From assembly GCA_027035765.1 (NCBI GenBank), contig JALVUD010000039.1, positions 1 through 64,000 on the forward strand: DNA of 64,000 bases, written 5' to 3'. The position numbers and the translations under genes were made by a program. Below, in pieces: positions 6,484 to 14,840 of the stretch (positions are counted from its first letter, which is position 1; every line of letters begins with the position of its first letter). Under the pieces are notes generated by a model that was given only the letters and a program-made list of their open reading frames with translations, was not told the DNA's origin and made no database searches. Origin of the DNA: Campylobacteraceae bacterium (GTDB lineage Bacteria > Campylobacterota > Campylobacteria > Campylobacterales > Sulfurovaceae).

Positions 6484-7395
6484 TTACCCAAACAACTCCG
6501 TCGATAGATACCGTTCCGCCGTATCGGGAAGGATCGTGACGATGGTTTTGCCGGCGTTTTCGGGGCGCCCGGCGAGGCGGTAGGCGGCGGCAAGGTTGGC
6601 GCCGGAAGAGATGCCCACCAACAGCCCCGCTTTGCGGGCGGCCTCCCGGGCGAAGGCGAAGGCCTCCTCGTCGGGGATCGTCAACACTTCGTCAATGAGA
6701 TTGACATCCAGGTTGTCGGGGATGAAGCCGGCGCCGATCCCCTGGATTTTGTGGGGGCCGGCGGTACCTTGGCTGATGGCAGGGGAGTTTTCCGGTTCGA
6801 CGGCGACGACCTTCAGATCGGGATGGTGGGCTTTGAGGAGACGCCCGTTTCCGCTGAGCGTCCCGCCGGTGCCTACCCCCGCGACAAAGATGTCAACCTG
6901 GCCGCCGGTGGCCTCCATGATCTCCCGGGCGGTGGTCGCTTCGTGGGCGGCGGGGTTGTCGGGATTGGCGAACTGGTTGGGAATCCAGGCCTTGTCGAAG
7001 TTTTCGGCCAGGCGTGTCGCTTCATCAATAGCCCCCTGCATCCCTTCCGACGCCGGGGTGAGGATCAGTTCGGCTCCCAGGTGGGCCAGGAGTTTACGCC
7101 GCTCCAGGCTCATGGATTCGGGCATAGTCAGGATCAGCCGCAGCCCCCGCACGGCGCAGATCAGGGCCAGGCCGATACCGGTATTGCCGCTGGTGGGCTC
7201 GATGATGACGGTCTCGCTGTCGATCTCGCCCCGGTCCAGGGCTCCTTCGATCATCGCTTTGGCGATCCGATCCTTGACCGAGGAGCCGGGGTTGAAATAC
7301 TCCGCTTTGGCCAGCACGGTCGCGTCGGCCCCCAGATAATCCAGCCGGAGAAGAGGGGTGTTGCCGATGGTTTCGTCGATTCGGTTATAAATCAT
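6484..7395 (-). CDS. cysK: Cysteine synthase (O-acetylserine sulfhydrylase)
   Basis: A 303-residue PLP enzyme of fold type II making cysteine from O-acetylserine and sulfide. The PLP lysine is K41 in SSVKDR; TSGNTG (68-73) is the substrate-binding loop; GTGGTLSG binds the phosphate of PLP. The short N-terminus starting MIYNRIDETIGNTPLL is that of CysK/CysM enzymes without extra domains. CysK versus CysM cannot be decided from sequence alone. GGGAG precedes the ATG, which overlaps the carbonic anhydrase stop as ATGA. Confidence 0.92.
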   Translation of the reverse strand: MIYNRIDETIGNTPLLRLDYLGADATVLAKAEYFNPGSSVKDRIAKAMIEGALDRGEIDSETVIIEPTSGNTGIGLALICAVRGLRLILTMPESMSLERRKLLAHLGAELILTPASEGMQGAIDEATRLAENFDKAWIPNQFANPDNPAAHEATTAREIMEATGGQVDIFVAGVGTGGTLSGNGRLLKAHHPDLKVVAVEPENSPAISQGTAGPHKIQGIGAGFIPDNLDVNLIDEVLTIPDEEAFAFAREAARKAGLLVGISSGANLAAAYRLAGRPENAGKTIVTILPDTAERYLSTELFG

Positions 7396-8036
7396 TTTTT
7401 GGCTCCCAGGGGTTTGAATTCGAGGGCATCTTCATCAAAATAGCTGATCTCTCCTTTTGCCAGGTCATAGTGCCAGGCATGAAGAAAGAGCTTCTCCTCC
7501 TCGACCCGCCGTTTGACTGCCGGATAGCTGAGTAGATTCTCCAGCTGGAAAACCACCGAAACCTTCTCGGCAAATTCACGCTGTGTCTCCAGAGGTGCAT
7601 CGGGAAAATGGTGCAGCGTGACCTCCCTGGCCGGCTGACCCAGCTGGAGCCAACGGGTGGTATGAATGGTCTCTTCGCTGGGAGGGTGGGGGCGGAAAAG
7701 CTCTTTGATGGCCCCGCAGTCGGAGTGGCCGCAGACGATGATGTCGCTGACTTCCAGATGAGAGACGGCGTACTCGATTGCAGCGGCGGTGGCGTGATAG
7801 TCATTGTCGGGAGAGAAAGGGGGGACGAAATTTCCCACGTTGCGCAGGATAAAGAGATCCCCCGGTCCGCTGCCGGTGATCATCGCCGGCATCACCCGGC
7901 TGTCGCTGCAGCCGATGAAGAGTGCCCGGGGGTTCTGCCCCTCCTCTACCAGTTTTTTGAAACGCTCTTCGTTTTTCCGGAATTTGACCTTGCGGAAATA
8001 GTCGTGACCCTTCTCGAATTCACTCAGTTTTTCCAT
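7392..8036 (-). CDS. can: Beta-class carbonic anhydrase
   Basis: A 214-residue beta carbonic anhydrase interconverting CO2 and bicarbonate. Zinc ligands and the catalytic dyad are visible: C43, D45, R47 in CSDSRVMP, and H104/C107 in CGHSDCGAIK. In an autotroph it would supply inorganic carbon. It is the promoter-side partner of cysK, with which it overlaps by 4 nt. The ribosome site before ATG 8036 is weak and lies in heptamer-like sequence (TTCTCAC/TCTTCAC/TTTTCAC in plus orientation), the short repeat block that separates it from pyrC. Confidence 0.93.
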   Translation of the reverse strand: MEKLSEFEKGHDYFRKVKFRKNEERFKKLVEEGQNPRALFIGCSDSRVMPAMITGSGPGDLFILRNVGNFVPPFSPDNDYHATAAAIEYAVSHLEVSDIIVCGHSDCGAIKELFRPHPPSEETIHTTRWLQLGQPAREVTLHHFPDAPLETQREFAEKVSVVFQLENLLSYPAVKRRVEEEKLFLHAWHYDLAKGEISYFDEDALEFKPLGAKK

Positions 8037-8056
8037 AATTTCTCACTCTTCACTTT

Positions 8057-9073
8057 TCACTCGACGCTGACAGCGTCGATACTCCATCCGATCTCTTCTC
8101 CGGCGAACATCGGGACCACCTCTCCGTATTTTTCGGGAACCCGCATTGGGGTATCGATCAGCCGCACCTTTTTCTTCGGAGGATTGAGACCGTAGATCTG
8201 CCGGGCGTTGTTACTGACGAAGTGCTGGAGATTCTCGGGCATCCCGTGGCGGGAAAAAAGCTCTGCAAGGACCGGTAGGGCGATAGGAGCGGTAAAGACC
8301 CCAGCGGCGCAGCCGGGGGCCTCTTTGGCGTGGCGGGGATGGGGGGCGCTGTCGGAGCCGAACATCACTTTGGGATGGGCATTCAAGGCGGCATTGAGGA
8401 GCGCTTCCCGATCTTCGGGGCGTTTGGCGATGGGTTTGCAGAAGAGGTGGGGCTGGAGCATGCCTCCGGCTACTTCGTCCAGGGTGATCAGCAGGTGGTG
8501 CAGGGTGATCGTGGCGTAGAGGTTGGGATGGCGATCCAGCGCGGCGATACTTTCGGCATCGGTGATATGCTCCATGATGATGGTCAGATCGGGGAAAGCA
8601 TCGGCCAGCGCCTCGTAGATAGGGACGAACTCCTTCTCCCTGTCCATGACGAAACCACCGGTCTCTCCGTGGATGCAGAGAGGGATTCCCAGCTCACTCA
8701 GGACACCGAGCGCCGGGCGAAGCTCTTCGATATCGAAACCCCTGACACCCCCTTCACTGTTGGTGGTGATGCCGGCGGGGTAGAGTTTGACGGCGGTGAG
8801 CTCTTCGGCTATAGGGGCGAGAAAATCGAGATCGTACTCCGGCTTGAAAAAGAGGGTCATGTAGGGCTCGAAGACCTCGTTACCGATCGCTTCTCTGATC
8901 CGCTGCCGGTAGGCGCGCAGCGATTCTGCGTCGGTGACAGGAGGGACCAGGTTGGGCATGATCAGTGCGCCGCTGAAGCTATGAGCGCTGAGCGGTGCGA
9001 CGGTGCGAAGCATGGCTCCGTCACGTAGGTGCAGATGCATATCGAGAGGTTCATGGAGGATGATCTCAGTCAT
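8057..9073 (-). CDS. pyrC: Dihydroorotase (class II)
   Basis: A 338-residue amidohydrolase of pyrimidine synthesis that cyclises carbamoyl-aspartate. The metal-binding HLHLRDG motif (H13, H15), [13 protein letters not shown] near the bridging carbamylated lysine, [15 protein letters not shown] and [15 protein letters not shown] are all present, matching E. coli-type PyrC. I start it at the ATG 9073; one codon further upstream is TTG. AAAGG precedes it. The start overlaps the yidD stop by 8 nt. The extreme C-terminus (AVSVE) lies in a palindrome at the edge of a heptamer tract. Confidence 0.94.
   Translation of the reverse strand: MTEIILHEPLDMHLHLRDGAMLRTVAPLSAHSFSGALIMPNLVPPVTDAESLRAYRQRIREAIGNEVFEPYMTLFFKPEYDLDFLAPIAEELTAVKLYPAGITTNSEGGVRGFDIEELRPALGVLSELGIPLCIHGETGGFVMDREKEFVPIYEALADAFPDLTIIMEHITDAESIAALDRHPNLYATITLHHLLITLDEVAGGMLQPHLFCKPIAKRPEDREALLNAALNAHPKVMFGSDSAPHPRHAKEAPGCAAGVFTAPIALPVLAELFSRHGMPENLQHFVSNNARQIYGLNPPKKKVRLIDTPMRVPEKYGEVVPMFAGEEIGWSIDAVSVE
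8061..8079. repeat. Junction palindrome in the last codons of pyrC
   Basis: TCGACGCTG, A, CAGCGTCGA: perfect 9-bp arms. It encodes the pyrC residues IDAVSVE just before the stop, next to a 7-nt repeat tract (8037-8060), so the inverted copy supplies part of the protein end. Confidence 0.75.
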
Positions 9074-9449
9074 CAAAAGCCTTTAGGATGAGGTGCTCCC
9101 CTGTGCCGAGAGGGACGATCCAATATTGTATGGCGATTTTCCTATCAGAGGGATTAGTCCGTGGCAGGGGTGCTAGCATACGTCGGGGAGGAAAAAGCGG
9201 ATTGGCCGCCTGAGCCGGTCGGGGCGCTTGCCAGCGGACCCTGGGATAGTCGATTCCCCCCGGAAAGAGCTGGTTGCAGCGCAGGATTCTCATGGCCGTC
9301 GCCGCGAAAGCGAGGTCAGGGCGGTTGAACTCGAACTGCCATTTGGCGTATTCGCTGCAGGTGGGATAGTAGCGGCAGCTGGCGGGCAGCATCCGGGAGA
9401 GATATTGGTACCCCCGGATGGGAGCGATGAAAAAGCGCTTGATCTTCAT
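9066..9449 (-). CDS. yidD: Membrane protein insertion efficiency factor YidD
   Basis: The YidD family is small, Cys-rich and amphipathic, and helps YidC-dependent membrane insertion. The N-terminus [20 protein letters not shown] and the signature [12 protein letters not shown] (three Cys in the motif) are clear, followed by [12 protein letters not shown]. With start 9449 the protein has 127 residues; the tail of about 50 residues after the domain is longer than in many homologues and is not recognised. The start is chosen by homology, since no strong ribosome site is visible; an in-frame ATG at 9476 is possible. It overlaps pyrC. Confidence 0.85.
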   Translation of the reverse strand: MKIKRFFIAPIRGYQYLSRMLPASCRYYPTCSEYAKWQFEFNRPDLAFAATAMRILRCNQLFPGGIDYPRVRWQAPRPAQAANPLFPPRRMLAPLPRTNPSDRKIAIQYWIVPLGTGEHLILKAFDD

Positions 9450-9604
9450 AGGAATAAGTATAGCCCAAAGATTCACAAATCTATATCATTTTCCAGCCTA
9501 CATCTTCCCTCTTCCATCAGATCCTCCTGTTTCCCATCGTTACACCACACAGGGCTTTTTGCAGTGCGCTTCGGGCGGCCAAACCCCTTTAAATAACTTT
9601 CTGT

Positions 9605-9610
9605 TAAGAT
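9605..9610 (+). promoter_or_regulatory. Candidate -10 box of the nuo operon
   Basis: TAAGAT, 42 nt before the nuoA ATG, is the only -10-like hexamer in a good place. Upstream AT-rich sequence CTTTAAATAACTTTC supports it. No -35 consensus is visible. Confidence 0.4.
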
Positions 9611-9652
9611 GTGGCACATTGTGCACAGCATTCTCAACAAAAGGGTAAGACC

Positions 9653-10042
9653 ATGACACATTTGGTGACCGATCATCCCTATTTCGGTGTCTTCGTTCTC
9701 TTCTTGATCACCGCGGTGGCCTTTCCGGCGACGCTCTTTCTGGCGCGCTTCGTCAGCCGGAAACTGGCCCGCCTCGACACGGAGAAGCTCAAGCTCTCCA
9801 TCTACGAGTGCGGCCCGGAGCCCAACAAACAGCCCAACCGGATCTCGGCGCAGTTCTATCTGATCGCGCTGCTGTTTATCCTCTTTGACGTGGAGATCAT
9901 TTTCATGTTCCCCTGGGCCATCGATTTCAAACTCCTGGGATGGTTTGGCTTTGCTGAAATGATCCTCTTTATCGTTTTGCTGGCAATCGGATTTATCTAT
10001 GCATGGAAGAAAGGAGCACTTGAATGGCACAGCATCAAGTAA
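9653..10042 (+). CDS. nuoA: NADH-quinone oxidoreductase subunit A
   Basis: A 129-residue membrane subunit of complex I with three predicted transmembrane helices (about 9-31, 70-92, 97-118). The conserved loop [12 protein letters not shown] and the [12 protein letters not shown] segment of helix 2 identify it. ATG 9653 follows AAGGG; the frame is open further upstream but without a ribosome site. It is the first gene of the 17-kb nuo operon, and its end overlaps nuoB by 19 nt. Confidence 0.95.
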   Translation: MTHLVTDHPYFGVFVLFLITAVAFPATLFLARFVSRKLARLDTEKLKLSIYECGPEPNKQPNRISAQFYLIALLFILFDVEIIFMFPWAIDFKLLGWFGFAEMILFIVLLAIGFIYAWKKGALEWHSIK

Positions 10043-10536
10043 ACTACGCCTCATCAGGAGGCCTGCCCGTGGCGCTGACCACGGTGGACAAACTGCTCAA
10101 CTGGGGACGCTCCAACTCGCTGTGGCCTCTGACCTACGGACTGGCCTGCTGCGCCATCGAGATGATGGCTTCGGGAGCCAGCCGCTTCGACTTTGACCGG
10201 ATGGGGGTGATCTTTCGGGCCTCTCCCCGCCAGGCGGATGTGATGATCCTAGCCGGGACCCTCTCCAAAAAGCATGCCGAATTCGCCCGCAGACTCTATG
10301 ATCAGATGGCCGAACCCAAGTGGGTCATCTCCATGGGATCCTGCGCCAACACCGGCGGGATGTTCAACACGTATGCCACCGTCCAGGGGGTCGACCGGAT
10401 CATTCCGGTGGATATCTACCTCCCCGGTTGTGCCCCCCGGCCCGAAACACTGCAGTACGCCATGATGATGCTGCAGAAGAAGATTCGCCGTGAATCGGCC
10501 GATATGAAAAAACGAAAACTGCAGAGGTTTGTCTGA
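10024..10536 (+). CDS. nuoB: NADH-quinone oxidoreductase subunit B
   Basis: A 170-residue iron-sulfur subunit carrying cluster N2, next to the quinone site. The ligands C42 and C43 ([10 protein letters not shown]), C107 (GSCANTGG) and C136 (PGCAPRPE) are all present. Length is typical. It overlaps nuoA, and its stop shares a base with the nuoC start (TGATG), so the connecting fragment genes are translationally linked. Confidence 0.97.
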   Translation: MAQHQVNYASSGGLPVALTTVDKLLNWGRSNSLWPLTYGLACCAIEMMASGASRFDFDRMGVIFRASPRQADVMILAGTLSKKHAEFARRLYDQMAEPKWVISMGSCANTGGMFNTYATVQGVDRIIPVDIYLPGCAPRPETLQYAMMMLQKKIRRESADMKKRKLQRFV

Positions 10537-11330
10537 TGAGAAAATATACCCCCAAAGACAACGTTCAGGGCAGGGCCAAATATACCGACCGCTTCTGGGT
10601 CGCGCCTCAGGTTCCCCGCCAGTCGGTAGAAGAGGATGCCCATTTTGCTGAGGTGCTGGAGAAGATCAAAGCAGCGGTGGAGGTTCTTGATGCCTACATC
10701 GAGATCGGTCAGCTGGTGATCCATATCCGTCCGGAGCAGAATATCGACGCGTTGCGGACCCTCAAAGAGGAGTGCGGCTACGCCATGTGCTCCGAGCTCA
10801 GCGCCGTGGACTATCTGGCGCAGGACGGAGAGTTTGAGATCTTCTACCAGATGCTCAATCTCGACGAGGCCAAGCGGGTCCGCTTCCTGACCCGGATCAA
10901 AGAGGATCAGGCGATCGAGAGCATCGTCCCCCTCTACGCCATGGCCAAGTTTGCCGAGCGGGAGATGTACGATATGTTCGGAATCGTCGTCAACAACCAT
11001 CCCTATCTCAAGCGGATCATCATGCCCGACGACTGGGAAGGCCATCCCCTGCGCAAGACCTATCCCTTGGAAGGGGACGAGTTCGCCAGCTGGTACGAGG
11101 TAGACAAGATCTTCGGCAAGGAATATCGTGACATCATCGGACCCGAGCTGCGTGATCCTGCTCGGGTTGACCGCTACGACACCCAGCGCTTCGCCCGGAT
11201 CGGCCATGAAGTCCCCTTCGGCGCCGATCCCGAACTGGTGGACGAGACCGAAACTCCCATCGAATACAGCAGCGACTTTCTGGTGGACTACAACAAAGGT
11301 CCCCACAAAGTCCTGGACAAAAGAAAGTAG
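10536..11330 (+). CDS. nuoC: NADH-quinone oxidoreductase subunit C
   Basis: A 264-residue peripheral-arm subunit of the 30-kDa family. The diagnostic C-terminal block [20 protein letters not shown] and the following [14 protein letters not shown] are present near residues 145-180. Unlike enterobacteria, NuoC and NuoD are separate. The C-terminal tail of about 75 residues after the motif is longer than the minimal 30-kDa domain. It supports quinone reduction together with NuoB and NuoD. Confidence 0.96.
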   Translation: MRKYTPKDNVQGRAKYTDRFWVAPQVPRQSVEEDAHFAEVLEKIKAAVEVLDAYIEIGQLVIHIRPEQNIDALRTLKEECGYAMCSELSAVDYLAQDGEFEIFYQMLNLDEAKRVRFLTRIKEDQAIESIVPLYAMAKFAEREMYDMFGIVVNNHPYLKRIIMPDDWEGHPLRKTYPLEGDEFASWYEVDKIFGKEYRDIIGPELRDPARVDRYDTQRFARIGHEVPFGADPELVDETETPIEYSSDFLVDYNKGPHKVLDKRK

Positions 11331-11338
11331 GAGCCGTC

Positions 11339-12568
11339 ATGCAGCAGCAGCCCAATAAACTCAGACCCTTCTTCGAAAACCTCAATTTCGAGCGTGACGA
11401 CAACACGATGGTGATCAACTTCGGGCCCCAGCACCCCTCAGCCCACGGACAGCTGCGGCTGATCCTGGAACTCGACGGCGAGCAGGTGGTCAAAGCCCAT
11501 CCCGACATCGGCTATCTCCATCGGGGGATCGAGAAGATGGCGGAGAACATGATCTACAACGAGTTCCTTCCCACTACGGACCGGATGGACTATATCGCCT
11601 CTACCTCCAACAACTACGCCTTTGCCCTGGCAGTGGAACGCCTCATCGGCCTGGAGGTTCCCCGCCGGGCCCAGGTGATCCGTACCATGCTCCTGGAGCT
11701 CAACCGGATCATCTCTCACCTCTTTTTCCTGGCGACCCATGCCCTGGATGTTGGAGCGATGTCGATCTTCCTCTACGCTTTCCGTGAGCGGGAGTTCGCC
11801 ATGGACCTGATGGAAGACTACTGCGGGGCGCGCCTGACCCACTCGGCAGTCCGCATCGGCGGCGTGCCTCTGGATCTGCCGGAGGGGTGGCTGACCCAGC
11901 TGACCGATTTCATCGACCGGCTGCCTGCGCAGATCAAACTCTACGAGGATCTGCTGACCGAAAACCGGATCTGGAAGATGCGTCTGGAGGATGTGGGGAT
12001 CGTGACCCCCGAACAGGCGTTGGAGTGGGGCTGTACCGGGATCATGCTGCGGGGATCGGGTATCAAATACGATGTCCGTAAAGAGGAGCCTTACGAACTC
12101 TACGGTGAGCTAGATTTTGATATTCCCGTCACCGATCGCTGTGACAGTTACGGTCGCTATCGGCTCTACATGGAGGAGATGCGGCAGTCGGTGCGGATCC
12201 TGCGACAGCTCATCGGCATGTATGCCAAGACGGAGCCCAAGCTGATGGCCCATGCCCCCCAGTATATCTCCGCGCCCAAAGAGGAGATCATGACCCAGAA
12301 CTACGCCCTGATGCAGCACTTCGTTTTGGTGACCCAGGGGATGCGGCCTCCCAAAGGGACCGTCTATGCTCCCACCGAATCTCCCAAGGGGGAACTGGGC
12401 TTCTGGATCCGCAGCGAGGGCGAACCCTACGCCTACCGCCTCAAGGCACGGGCGCCCAGCTTTTTCCACACCGGAATCCTCCAGGATATCCTGCCGGGAA
12501 CCTATATCCCCGACGTGGTGACCATTATTGGAAGTACCAATATCGTCTTCGGTGAAGTCGACCGATAG
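11339..12568 (+). CDS. nuoD: NADH-quinone oxidoreductase subunit D
   Basis: A 409-residue 49-kDa subunit that forms the quinone cavity with NuoB. Typical blocks are [11 protein letters not shown] near residue 28, [42 protein letters not shown] and the C-terminal [18 protein letters not shown]. It starts at an ATG 8 nt after the nuoC stop with GGAG upstream. Length is normal. The sequence gives no sign of damage. Confidence 0.97.
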   Translation: MQQQPNKLRPFFENLNFERDDNTMVINFGPQHPSAHGQLRLILELDGEQVVKAHPDIGYLHRGIEKMAENMIYNEFLPTTDRMDYIASTSNNYAFALAVERLIGLEVPRRAQVIRTMLLELNRIISHLFFLATHALDVGAMSIFLYAFREREFAMDLMEDYCGARLTHSAVRIGGVPLDLPEGWLTQLTDFIDRLPAQIKLYEDLLTENRIWKMRLEDVGIVTPEQALEWGCTGIMLRGSGIKYDVRKEEPYELYGELDFDIPVTDRCDSYGRYRLYMEEMRQSVRILRQLIGMYAKTEPKLMAHAPQYISAPKEEIMTQNYALMQHFVLVTQGMRPPKGTVYAPTESPKGELGFWIRSEGEPYAYRLKARAPSFFHTGILQDILPGTYIPDVVTIIGSTNIVFGEVDR

Positions 12569-12593
12569 ATCAGACGGCCAGAAAGGAACGAGT

Positions 12594-12827
12594 ATGAAAC
12601 GATACGATTTGAGACACCTACACGACAACTTCTACGACCGGATGATCGAACTGATCGAGACCGACCTCAAGCCGAGGGAAGTGGGGATTTTCCTCTTTGA
12701 GATCGGGGATTTTTCTCCGATCCAGAAGAGCGCCGACCTGGTCAAAGAGCATGGTCACGAATTGATGAACTCCCTCAAGTTCACGGAAGTGGACTGGACC
12801 ATCGTGGTCAAAAGAAAGGGTGACTGA
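12594..12827 (+). CDS. Small complex I-associated protein (HP1264-like, in nuoE position)
   Basis: A 77-residue soluble protein encoded where nuoE would be. It has none of the four NuoE cysteines, so it cannot bind the N1a cluster. In Helicobacter and Campylobacter the nuoE place is taken by short proteins of this kind (HP1264, Cj1575c). The chosen ATG has AAAGGAACG upstream; an open frame reaching into nuoD has no ribosome site. Its stop is joined to the next gene as TGATGG. The function is not established; I infer an adaptor between the electron-input protein and NuoG. Confidence 0.75.
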   Translation: MKRYDLRHLHDNFYDRMIELIETDLKPREVGIFLFEIGDFSPIQKSADLVKEHGHELMNSLKFTEVDWTIVVKRKGD

Positions 12828-14839
12828 TGGCGAAAGTGGTATTCTCCACCTGGCGGGGCGAGCGGATCGACAACCGCGGCAAAGCTCCCGAGGCGTGGGA
12901 AGAGTCCGCCTTCAAACTGCCTGAAAACTATGACGAGGGCACGCCGTCGAAAGCCTTCATCGGCTGGGACGGCGTGGCGATTTTCCGGGAGGATGTGGAT
13001 GCGGTGCGTCTGGCGACAGAGTACGCTGCGACCTATCAGGAGTATTCCGAGGCTTGCGGGCGCTGCGCTCCCGGACGCTGGGGCGGACGGATCCTCTACG
13101 ATTTGCTGGACAAAATCGCCCGGGGTGAAGGCAGCTTCGAGGATGTGGAGCATCTGCGAGAGGTCTCCCAGACCATGATGCTCACCTCCAAGTGCGAGAT
13201 CGGCCGGACCGTTCCCAAACCGATTCTTGATCTGATGGAGCATTACAAAGAGCAGTTCGATGCCTGCATCGCCGAACAGAAGCCCTCGATTCACTACGGC
13301 CGTGAGGATCTCAACTATATCGCCAAGGTTACAGCGCCCTGTATCGACATGTGTCCCTCCCATGTGGATATCCCCGCCTACATCGAAGGGGTGCGGGATA
13401 TGGTCTTTACCGAATCCCTGGAGGCGACCCGTCAGACGATGCCCCTGGCCCATACGTGCGGCCGTGTCTGTCCCCATCCCTGCGAAGATGCCTGCCGACG
13501 GGCCAATCTGGACGAGCCGATCTCCATCATGGAACTCAAACGTCTCGGGGCCGACTACGAAACCGATCATCATCTGGGTTTCCTCCACCCGAAGGACCCC
13601 AAGCCTCTGCGAAACGACGGTAAGAAAGTCGCTATTGTCGGAGCGGGCCCTGCGGGATTGACAGCCGCCTATTACCTGGGCCTGGAGGGGATCAAGGTCG
13701 ATATCTTCGAAGAGCTTCCCGTCCTGGGAGGCGAAGTGGCAGTCGGAGTTCCCGAATACCGGATGCCCATCGAGCGCTATAACAAAGATATCGAGCTGGT
13801 CACCTCCCTGGAGGCGGTGGATGTCTACACCAACCACCGGGTCGATGCCGAACGGCTCAAGGAGCTGGATGCGGAATACGATGCGGTGCTTCTGGCCTTC
13901 GGTACCCGCCTCTCCAAAAAGGTCCGTGCCGAGAACGAGCGGGAGGATATGGAAGGGTACTGGGGAGCCATCGCCATGCTGGACAAGGTCAACCTCTGGA
14001 ACAAATACGGTATCGGCGAACCGGCCTCCAAGGAGCTGAAAGACACTACTGTCGTCTGCGTCGGAGGAGGCTTTACCTCCATGGACGTAGTGCGCTGTTC
14101 CGTCCGGGAAGGGGCCAAGAAAGTGATCATGCTCTACCGCCGGGATGAGAAGACTATCATCCGTAACACCACCTACGAAGAGTACCACGAAGCGGTGGAG
14201 GAGGGGGTGGAGTTCATCTTCCATGCCGCCATCGAGCGGATCGTGGATGAGAACAACAAGCTCAAGAAACTGATCTGCAACCGCTACGAACTGGTTCCCG
14301 ATCCTGACGGCGGCCGTCCCAAGCTCGAAAAGATCGAGGGGGCTGACTTCGAGATCGAATGTGACTGGCTGATTCCTGCGGTCTCCCAGGCAGCGGATCT
14401 GAGTATTCTCCCCGAAGAGTGGGATCTTAAACTGACCAGCTGGAATACCCTGCTGACCAACGGGCGGGACTACATGACCAGCCGCCCGGGGCTTTTCGCC
14501 GCGGGAGACTGCGAGTACGGCCCCATGACCATCGTCAATGCCGTGGGCCAGGCGAAACGGGCCGCCTCGGTCATCAGCCGTTACATCTACGACGGTAAGG
14601 TGAGCCTGACCGATGAGGAGATCATGGAGGATCATCTCAACAAGCTCAAAGTCTACGACAAGAACGAGAAGGTGACCGGTTGGATGCCCGGCATTCCCCG
14701 TCAGGTGAGTGAAAAGCTGACGGTAGAGGAGCGGAAGACCAACAACAAAGAGGTCAACCTGGGCTTCACCGGCGAGCAGGCGATCGCCGAGGCGGAGCGC
14801 TGTATGCGCTGTTACTACATTTCGATGGTGGCGGTGTGA
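12827..14839 (+). CDS. NuoF-remnant/GltD-like flavoprotein (complex I electron-input subunit)
   Basis: A 670-residue chimera. Residues 60-140 match the C-terminal iron-sulfur helical bundle of NuoF (EACGRCAPGR, with C77, C80 and C123), but the third cluster cysteine of the usual CGxCxPCR is glycine 83, and the FMN/NADH Rossmann and SLBB parts of NuoF are missing. Residues 165-225 form a dihydropyrimidine-dehydrogenase-type cluster domain (C172, C176, C211, C215, C219, C223). Residues 265-590 are a GltD-like FAD/NAD(P) reductase with GAGPAGL (272-278), a second dinucleotide motif GGGFTS and the FAD motif LFAAGDCEYGP. It sits in the nuoF position. I infer that it feeds electrons from NAD(P)H, or exchanges them with ferredoxin or flavodoxin. 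Confidence 0.85.
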   Translation: MAKVVFSTWRGERIDNRGKAPEAWEESAFKLPENYDEGTPSKAFIGWDGVAIFREDVDAVRLATEYAATYQEYSEACGRCAPGRWGGRILYDLLDKIARGEGSFEDVEHLREVSQTMMLTSKCEIGRTVPKPILDLMEHYKEQFDACIAEQKPSIHYGREDLNYIAKVTAPCIDMCPSHVDIPAYIEGVRDMVFTESLEATRQTMPLAHTCGRVCPHPCEDACRRANLDEPISIMELKRLGADYETDHHLGFLHPKDPKPLRNDGKKVAIVGAGPAGLTAAYYLGLEGIKVDIFEELPVLGGEVAVGVPEYRMPIERYNKDIELVTSLEAVDVYTNHRVDAERLKELDAEYDAVLLAFGTRLSKKVRAENEREDMEGYWGAIAMLDKVNLWNKYGIGEPASKELKDTTVVCVGGGFTSMDVVRCSVREGAKKVIMLYRRDEKTIIRNTTYEEYHEAVEEGVEFIFHAAIERIVDENNKLKKLICNRYELVPDPDGGRPKLEKIEGADFEIECDWLIPAVSQAADLSILPEEWDLKLTSWNTLLTNGRDYMTSRPGLFAAGDCEYGPMTIVNAVGQAKRAASVISRYIYDGKVSLTDEEIMEDHLNKLKVYDKNEKVTGWMPGIPRQVSEKLTVEERKTNNKEVNLGFTGEQAIAEAERCMRCYYISMVAV

Positions 14840-14840
14840 G

